Below are positions 58,109 to 64,000 of a stretch of DNA of 64,000 nt, in pieces. Position numbers and translations under genes: made by a program. The notes below the pieces were generated by a model. That model did not search any database, was not told the DNA's origin, and saw nothing but the letters and a program-made list of their open reading frames with translations. Within the stretch, counting starts at the first letter, position 1. Each line of letters opens with the position of its first letter. Source of the stretch: Roseomonas sp. (GTDB lineage Bacteria; Pseudomonadota; Alphaproteobacteria; Acetobacterales; Acetobacteraceae); contig JAPSLO010000012.1 in NCBI GenBank assembly GCA_031180725.1, positions 151,801 through 215,800 on the forward strand, written 5' to 3'.

Positions 58109-58694
58109 GCCCTGAAGGTCACGGAGGTCGGCGCCGCCGGCAATCGCCGCATTGAGCGCCGCTTCCCGCGCAGCCTGGGCCTTAGCGCGTGGCAGCAGCG
58201 CCTCGGCCTCTTCAGCAGGATGACCACGAGCTCGTCTTCGTCGCTCAGAACGGGGGCACCCGGACGGATCACCTGCCCGCCGACCGAGACCGCCTCCCCT
58301 ATCCAGCCGGGATGAGCCTTGGACGTTCCGCGCACCGCGATCCCGGCCGCGTGGACCGGCCAGCCCAGCTCCCGGATCTCCGCCACGCCCCGCACCGCGC
58401 CGTCCATCACCAGCCCTGCGACCCCGGGCGCCATCGCCGCGCGGGTGGAGGTTCCGCCCCAGATCGTGGCGCGATCCGTGCCGCCGGCCGCGATGACGAT
58501 AACCGACCCAGCCGGTGCCGTGGCAGCGGCTAAGAGCGCCGCCCGGGAATCCCGACGAGGCAGCGGGCGGTGAAAGCCGGCCCGAAGAGCGAAGCTGGCC
58601 CGATTGGTCTGATATTGGGGGCCAGGTCGCCTCTCTTGCCCCGTGCCTCGTACAACGTCGCCGCGGCAAAGCGGGCCAGCGGATGCGGCTGCAT
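58100..58694 (-). pseudogene. RraA family (aldolase-like) protein, coding signal broken by two frame changes
   Basis: MQPHPLARFAAATLYEARGKRGDLAPNIRPIGPASLFGPAFTARC | RAALLAAATAPAGSVIVIAAGGTDRATIWGGTSTRAAMAPGVAGLVMDGAVRGVAEIRELGWPVHAAGIAVRGTSKAHPGWIGEAVSVGGQVIRPGAPVLSDEDELVVI | PAEEAEALLPRAKAQAAREAA, in three frames. Confidence 0.8.
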
Positions 58695-58705
58695 GGTGAA
58701 GCGCA

Positions 58706-58740
58706 CTCGACATTTCCGAACGTTGTTCCTATATAGGAAC
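58706..58740. promoter_or_regulatory. GTTC-N8-GAAC operator array (probable IclR-family site)
   Basis: CTCGACATTTCCGAAC-GTT-GTTCCTATATAGGAAC; right unit is a perfect 16-bp palindrome; upstream of SDR and the RraA-like gene. Confidence 0.65.
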
Positions 58741-58759
58741 TTCCTTTGGGGTGGTAGCC

Positions 58760-59473
58760 ATGAGCATGGATCTCGCAGGCCGGCGCGTGTTGCTGTTGGG
58801 CGCCAGCGGCGGGATTGGCGCCGCAACGGCCCGGCGGCTCATGGCAGCGGGGGCGAGGGTCACGGCCGTGGGGCGCCGGGCGGACCGCCTCCAAAGCCTC
58901 GGGGCAGGGTGCGTGGCTGCGGCTGGCGACCTGGACGACCCGGCCTTCCGCACCGCGCTCCTGCGCGAGCCGCATGACGATCTCGTCTCGGCCGTGGGGA
59001 TTGCTGTTCCGGAGCCCCTCGCGCAAGCGGACCCCGCCAACTGGGAGCGGATGTTCCGCACCAACGTCCTCTCGGTAATGGCGCTCGCCGTGCCGATGGC
59101 GAAGGAGATGGCCGGGCGCGGCGGCGGGACACTCCTCTTCGTCGGGAGCGTACTTGCGCGTCGCGTGGCCCCGAACGTCGCGGCCTATGCCGCCTCGAAG
59201 CACGCGCTGCGGGCCTTTGTCGGTGGGCTGCGTGCGGAATTCGGCCCGGCCGGCGTGCGCGTCGTTGAGGTGGCGCCTGGCTATGTTGGTGATACGGAGT
59301 TCCACCGCCACGCCGATCACCCGGCGCTGGCGGGGCAATTTTCTGACCGGCCCTACACGCCGATCTCGTCGACAAACGTCGCTGAGGCGGTGCATTTCGC
59401 CCTGGCGCTGCCACCCACCGCGGAGGTCACCCTTCTGGAATTGCGTCCGCGCGGGCAGTTCGTCCCGGCTTGA
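58760..59473 (+). CDS. SDR family oxidoreductase
   Basis: VLLLGASGGIGAATARRLMAAGARVTAVGRRADRL; FVGSVLARRVAPNVAAYAASKHALRAFVGGL. Confidence 0.94.
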   Translation: MSMDLAGRRVLLLGASGGIGAATARRLMAAGARVTAVGRRADRLQSLGAGCVAAAGDLDDPAFRTALLREPHDDLVSAVGIAVPEPLAQADPANWERMFRTNVLSVMALAVPMAKEMAGRGGGTLLFVGSVLARRVAPNVAAYAASKHALRAFVGGLRAEFGPAGVRVVEVAPGYVGDTEFHRHADHPALAGQFSDRPYTPISSTNVAEAVHFALALPPTAEVTLLELRPRGQFVPA

Positions 59474-59499
59474 ACCCTGTGAGCGGAGCGCCGGCACGC

Positions 59500-59715
59500 G
59501 TCCGACGGGGGCTTCGCGCAGGGAACAGGCATCGCGACCGGGGGCTACACGGGCCCGGCGCAACGGCGATCGGCGCGACGGCGGAGCTCACCCACGATCC
59601 GCCGCCCTACGACCTCCCGCAGCTCTGGTCGAAGGCACTGCACTGCCACCCACGTAAGGCCGGCGCTTTAGCTTATCAGGCCCGACACAACGACGACGAG
59701 ATCTGCCTCGCAAGG
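59500..59715 (+). pseudogene. RES-domain protein C-terminal remnant
   Basis: GATAIGATAELTHDPPPYDLPQLWSKALHCHPRKAGALAYQARHNDDEICLA; matches the end of RES domains; no N-terminal half. Confidence 0.55.
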
Positions 59716-60010
59716 AGGTTGGGAAGGGCGGACGGGAGCTGATGCACAAAGCCGGTTGAAACCGCCGGATTGGGAGAAGCGCGCTGCCGGTTGGCTGGGC
59801 GTTGGGAAACGGGTGGGACCGGAGCAACCGCCACGCGACGCCTATCGGCGTGCGCCAGTCCAATCGGTTTCGGCGAGCTGGCAGAAGGCCGGGAACTGGG
59901 CTCTCTATGCCTGAACTTCCAGGGGCATGCGCGCGCTGCTCGCCGTGGCGAACCGGCCCTGCCAGGCGAGCGGCCTCGTGGCCCCGAAGCAGGCATCGCT
60001 GGCCGGTCCG

Positions 60011-60688
60011 TCACCCCGCCAGGATGCGCCCATCCTCCATGCGCAGGATGCGGTCCGCGAGCTCCAGGATGCGGGTGTCGTGCGTGACCATCAGCGTCGT
60101 CGTGCCGCGTGCGCGCCCGAGCCCGCGCAGCAATTCCACCACGACGCGCCCGCTGTCACGGTCGAGCGCCGCGGTCGGCTCGTCGGCGAAGACGATGTCG
60201 GGGTTGCCAACCAGCGCCCGCGCGACGGCGACCCGCTGCTTCTGCCCGCCCGACAGCTTCGCCGGCAGATAATCCAGCCGGTCACCGAGGCCGAGCAGCG
60301 ACAGCACATGCGCCGCCGCCTCCGCGGCGCGGAGAACCCGGCCATGCACCTCGAGGCCCATCAGCACGTTCTGCCGCGCCGTCAGGCTTTCATGCAGGTT
60401 GTGCGCCTGGAAAATGAAACCGAGGCGGCGGCGCACCGCGATGCGCGTCGCCTCCGTCGCGCCGTTGAGCTCCTGTCCGAGCACGCGCACGCTGCCCGCC
60501 TGCACCTCGCGCAGGCAGCCAAGCAGCGTCAGCAGCGTCGTCTTACCTGAGCCGGAGGCGCCGAGCAGGACGACGAGCTCGCCGGCTGCGATGTCGAGGT
60601 CGAGGCCGAACAGCACCTGCCGCCGCGCCTCATCCTGGCCGAACGCATGGTCCAGCCCGCGCACGGAGATCGCCGGCGCCGACATCAA
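60011..60688 (-). CDS. devA: ABC transporter ATP-binding protein (DevA/LolD type)
   Basis: VVLLGASGSGKTTLLTLLGCLREVQAGSV Walker A; LSGGQKQRVAVARALVGNPDIVFADEPTAALD. Confidence 0.92.
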   Translation of the reverse strand: MMSAPAISVRGLDHAFGQDEARRQVLFGLDLDIAAGELVVLLGASGSGKTTLLTLLGCLREVQAGSVRVLGQELNGATEATRIAVRRRLGFIFQAHNLHESLTARQNVLMGLEVHGRVLRAAEAAAHVLSLLGLGDRLDYLPAKLSGGQKQRVAVARALVGNPDIVFADEPTAALDRDSGRVVVELLRGLGRARGTTTLMVTHDTRILELADRILRMEDGRILAG

Positions 60689-61860
60689 AACAGCTCCGCC
60701 GGATCGGCGCGCGCCAGCCGTCGCGTCGCGACCGCGCCCGAGAGTGCGCAGAGCGCAATGGTGCCCGCCAGCACGGTGAGCGGCCGCAGCAGCGGCATCG
60801 CCAGCGGCAGGCCGGTCGCCTGCGTGACCAGTGCATAGAGTCCGAGCGTGGCCATCAGGCCGGGCAGAAAGCCGAGCAGGCCGAGGATCACCGCCTCCTC
60901 CAGCACGATGCCGAGGAAGAAGCCCTGGCGGTAGCCAATTGCCTTGAACGTCGCATATTCGCGCAGGTGGTCGGCCACGTCGGTGGCGAGGATCTGGTAG
61001 ACGATGATGATCCCGACCAGCGCGCCGATGACAATGCCGAAACCGAAGACGACGCCGACCGGCCGCTGCGTCGTCTGGAAGCGTTGGTCCCGCGCGACGG
61101 CCTCCGGCACGGTGCGCACCGCGACGTCCGGCGCGGCGATGCGTTCGCGCAGGCGCGCGGTAAGCGCCGCCGGATCCTCGCCCGGCGCGGCGCGCAGCAG
61201 CACCAGGTTTGGCGCGCCGGCCTGGCGGCTGCGGAAGATCTTCAGGAAGGTCTGGTCGGAGACCAGCAGGTACCCATCCGCGCCGAAGCCGCCACCAACG
61301 CGGAAGGTGTCGACGATGGTGACGCGGCGATTGTTCGCCTCGATCGTATAGGGCATGCCGGCCTCGATCCCGTCGAACAGCGCCGGCGGGACGTTGCGGG
61401 TGCCGCGGTCGATCAGCGCAGTGCCGGAGATCATGAGCGCTTCGCGCGCCGCCTCCACTTCCGGTGCGCGGAGCACGCGTTCGCGCGGGTCAATGCCGAG
61501 CACGTCGAGGGTGCGGATCGTCCCGTCAGGCTGCTTCCAGTCTAGCCGCCCGTAGTAGACCGCGCTCGCCGAGGCTACTCCCGGCGTTGCCAGCGCCTGC
61601 AGCATGCGCTGTCGCGGCAATGGGCTGCCATCCTGCAGCGTGTTGGCGTCCGCCGCCTGCACCAGGATGTCAGCCTCCATCATCGCGTAAGGCAGGCGGA
61701 TGCTCTCGATCAGCGCGCCGAGAAAGCCGAGCTGCATGAAGACGAGCACGTTCGCGAAGGCGACGCCCGCGAGCGCCGAGACCAGGCGGCCGCGGTTGTG
61801 TGTGAGCTGCAGCCAGCCGATCGGCAGCCGTCCGAGGAGCCGCGCGAGGACCTGGGTCAT
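60685..61860 (-). CDS. devC: ABC transporter permease (DevC/FtsX-like)
   Basis: LAWLQLTHNRGRLVSALAGVAFANVLVFMQLGFLGAL-type N-terminus; IIIVYQILATDVADHLREYATFKAIGY. Confidence 0.9.
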   Translation of the reverse strand: MTQVLARLLGRLPIGWLQLTHNRGRLVSALAGVAFANVLVFMQLGFLGALIESIRLPYAMMEADILVQAADANTLQDGSPLPRQRMLQALATPGVASASAVYYGRLDWKQPDGTIRTLDVLGIDPRERVLRAPEVEAAREALMISGTALIDRGTRNVPPALFDGIEAGMPYTIEANNRRVTIVDTFRVGGGFGADGYLLVSDQTFLKIFRSRQAGAPNLVLLRAAPGEDPAALTARLRERIAAPDVAVRTVPEAVARDQRFQTTQRPVGVVFGFGIVIGALVGIIIVYQILATDVADHLREYATFKAIGYRQGFFLGIVLEEAVILGLLGFLPGLMATLGLYALVTQATGLPLAMPLLRPLTVLAGTIALCALSGAVATRRLARADPAELF

Positions 61861-63038
61861 GGTCGCCCGCCCGTCGCGAAGCGCGCCGTGACCTGCAGGT
61901 TGACAAAGCGCGCTGCGACCTCGGCGGAGGCTGGGTCGAGCTCCAGGATGGCGCGGACCACGCGCGTGTCTGTGTTCGCCGCCGGGGAGGCATCAACCAG
62001 CGTTTGCCGCCGCACCTCCTGGCCGATCCGCGCGACGCGGCCATGAAGCGGGTGCGGCAGCGCGCGCGCGGTCAGCGTGGCGGGCATGCCGGGCGAGAGT
62101 GCGCCGACCTCCGTCTCGTAGACCTCCACCTCGGCGATCATGCCGGTCAGGTCGCCGAAGGTAAGGATGCCCTCCGCGCCCGGGCGCTCGCCCGGCCAGG
62201 CAGCGATCGTCAGGACTGTGCCGGACCCGGGCGCGCGCACCACGGCCCTGTCGAGGTCGGCCCGCGCCCGCCCGAGCTCGGCACGCGCGGCCTCGACATT
62301 CGCGCGCGCCAGCGCGACGTCGGCCTGCCGCTCGAGCTCCTCGAAGCCATAGCGGGCGAGGTCGGCCCGGGCACGGGCGACGTCCTGGAGCGCCCGCTGA
62401 TGGGCGAGGCGCCGCTGGTCCAGCACCTGGTCGGCCGCGGCGCCGCGCGCGTTCAGCGTCGCGGCACGGTCCAGGTCGCGACGGGCACTGGCTGCGGTGG
62501 CCTCGGCCCGCGCCAGGGCCGCGCGCGCCTCCTCGCGCGCGGTGGCGACCACCAGGCGGGTCTGCGCCAGGGCTGCCTCGCGCGTGGCGAGGTTGGCCTC
62601 GGCGACCGCGACGGCGGCGCGCAGGCTGCCAGCGCTGTCCAGCAAGGCCAGCACCTCGCCGCCGTCCACCCGCTCGCCCTCGCGCACGCGGAGCTCGGCG
62701 ATGCGGGCATCGCCCGCGCCGAAGGGGGCGGCTACCGTCAGGAGGCGGCTCTGCGGCAGCAGCTTGCCGAGGCCGAGGACGACCCCCGCTGGTGCGAGTG
62801 CCGCAACGTTACCCTCCGGCAGGCGCAGCCTTTGGCCCGTGTGGCCCGACGGAGTGGGGTGGAGCAGGAAGGCCGCCACGCTGGCCAGGGCAGCGAGGAC
62901 CGGCAGGATCCAGAGCAGCCGCGCCCAGCGCCGCGGCGGCCGGATGGTCTCAGCACTCCGGCTGACGACGCGCAGCGGGAGTGGGCCGGACGTCGCGGCC
63001 ACGCCTGCCTCGGTCCTCGGCTGAGCCGCCTCCTTCAT
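61857..63038 (-). CDS. devB: HlyD/DevB-family membrane fusion protein
   Basis: N-terminal TM; ELRVREGERVDGGEVLALLDSAGSLRAAVAVAEANL; coiled-coil hairpin; RAPGSGTVLTIAAWPGERPGAEGILTFGDLTGMIAEVEVYETEVG. Confidence 0.92.
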   Translation of the reverse strand: MKEAAQPRTEAGVAATSGPLPLRVVSRSAETIRPPRRWARLLWILPVLAALASVAAFLLHPTPSGHTGQRLRLPEGNVAALAPAGVVLGLGKLLPQSRLLTVAAPFGAGDARIAELRVREGERVDGGEVLALLDSAGSLRAAVAVAEANLATREAALAQTRLVVATAREEARAALARAEATAASARRDLDRAATLNARGAAADQVLDQRRLAHQRALQDVARARADLARYGFEELERQADVALARANVEAARAELGRARADLDRAVVRAPGSGTVLTIAAWPGERPGAEGILTFGDLTGMIAEVEVYETEVGALSPGMPATLTARALPHPLHGRVARIGQEVRRQTLVDASPAANTDTRVVRAILELDPASAEVAARFVNLQVTARFATGGRP

Positions 63039-63079
63039 GGCCAGGACTCCGCGCTTGACGGCCGCCTTGGCGGCCGCCA

Positions 63080-63103
63080 GTTAGTGACCCGCGAGTCATT
63101 AAC
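63080..63103. promoter_or_regulatory. operator copy A (TetR-type inverted repeat)
   Basis: GTTAGTGACCCGCGAGTCATTAAC; arms GTTAGTGAC/GTCATTAAC. Confidence 0.65.
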
Positions 63104-63127
63104 ATCGCCCATGTGGCGCCGGCAAGG

Positions 63128-63151
63128 CTTAATGACCCGCTGGTCACTAAC
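63128..63151. promoter_or_regulatory. operator copy B (inverted relative to A)
   Basis: CTTAATGACCCGCTGGTCACTAAC; reverse complement matches copy A at 21 of 24 positions. Confidence 0.65.
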
Positions 63152-63165
63152 GGGGACGATCACGC

Positions 63166-63843
63166 ATGCCGGAGCCCGAGCAGGCGGCCAAGCCGCGCCA
63201 GCGCCGGAAGGAGGCGCGGCCAGGCGAGATCATCGAGGCTGGCCTTGCGGAGTTCGGCGCCCACGGCTTCGAGGCTGCCCGCATGGAGGACGTCGCGCGC
63301 CGCGCCGGCGTCGCGAAGGGCACCGTGTTCCGCTACTTCCCGAGCAAGGAGGCACTGTTCGAGGCGGCCGTCCGATCCCGCATCGCGCCCGTTTTCGACC
63401 AGCTCAACGAGATGCTGGACCGCCACGAGGGGCCGGTCGCCCCGCTGCTCCAGATGCTGGTCGGGCGCATCCACGCGCGGCTCGCCAGCAGCGACCTTTC
63501 GGTCCTCATGCGCATCATCATCGCCGAGGGGCCGCGCTTCCCGGCGATCCTCGAGACCTATCATCGCGAGTCGATCACCAGAGGCCGCGCCGTGCTGGAG
63601 CGTGTCGTCGTCCTCGGCGTCGCGCGCGGCGAGTTCCGGGCTGGCGCCGTGACGGACCTGCCCATGGTGCTGATCTCCCCGGCGCTGATGGCGGCCATCT
63701 GGCGGATGACGTTTGGGCGCCTGGACCCGATCCCGCCGGAGCGCTTCCTCGCGGCGCATCTCGAGCTGATCGCCCATGCACTGCGCCCGGACGGAGTTGT
63801 CGGCGCGTCAGCGAACGCGCCAAGCTGTCGTGGCGAGCGCTGA
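63166..63843 (+). CDS. TetR/AcrR family transcriptional regulator
   Basis: EIIEAGLAEFGAHGFEAARMEDVARRAGVAKGTVFRYFPSKEALFEAAV HTH. Confidence 0.95.
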   Translation: MPEPEQAAKPRQRRKEARPGEIIEAGLAEFGAHGFEAARMEDVARRAGVAKGTVFRYFPSKEALFEAAVRSRIAPVFDQLNEMLDRHEGPVAPLLQMLVGRIHARLASSDLSVLMRIIIAEGPRFPAILETYHRESITRGRAVLERVVVLGVARGEFRAGAVTDLPMVLISPALMAAIWRMTFGRLDPIPPERFLAAHLELIAHALRPDGVVGASANAPSCRGER

Positions 63844-63940
63844 GAAGGGCGGGAAGCGGCTTTTCGACTGGCACTCGCCGAAAGTGCTTCGCGGTTCAGC
63901 GGCGGGTGCGGCACCCCTGGAACGCCCTGCCGAGGCCAGC

Positions 63941-64000
63941 CCTAGCTATCCAGAAAGGCGATCCAGCGGCCGGCCAGCACGGCGCCGAGCCAGACGAGCA
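63941..64000 (-). CDS. C-terminal end of a probable membrane protein, partial at window edge
   Basis: Minus frame ...LVWLGAVLAGRWIAFLDS* open to window end. Confidence 0.4.

Overview
High-GC alphaproteobacterial chromosome window; gene content resembles Acetobacteraceae/Roseomonas-type soil bacteria (inference from product style, not tested). The window is mostly catabolic operons with orphan Bug/TTT solute-binding proteins: 7 receptors, one with a ~100-residue internal loss, and no recognisable TctA/TctB. Housekeeping genes (folC, accD, ctaA, tldD) sit in the middle. Main points: (1) a LigI/LigJ/LigK-type aromatic cluster (29.3-38.7 kb) with a type I extradiol dioxygenase-like protein and a dihydroxyphthalate-decarboxylase-like protein, but no LigAB/LigC; (2) an IclR-centred locus (50.4-59.5 kb) with LeuC/LeuD-like hydro-lyase subunits, an AKR, an SDR, a frameshifted RraA-like aldolase, Bug and TRAP transport, and two matching GTTC-N8-GAAC operator arrays at both divergent promoters; (3) an intact cyanophycin operon (cphA - isoaspartyl peptidase - cyanophycinase) inside a roughly 11 kb zone of gene remnants (SBP5, LeuD-like, SPW, SufS, Lon, PIN, histidine phosphatase, phage gpJ, TraG/VirD4, 2-hydroxyacid dehydrogenase); (4) a seven-PAS soluble histidine kinase overlapping heme A synthase by 4 nt; (5) a DevBCA-type exporter and divergent TetR with two inverted operator copies between them. 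I saw no tRNA, rRNA or CRISPR array. All homology calls are from reading protein motifs by eye; no database search was run.
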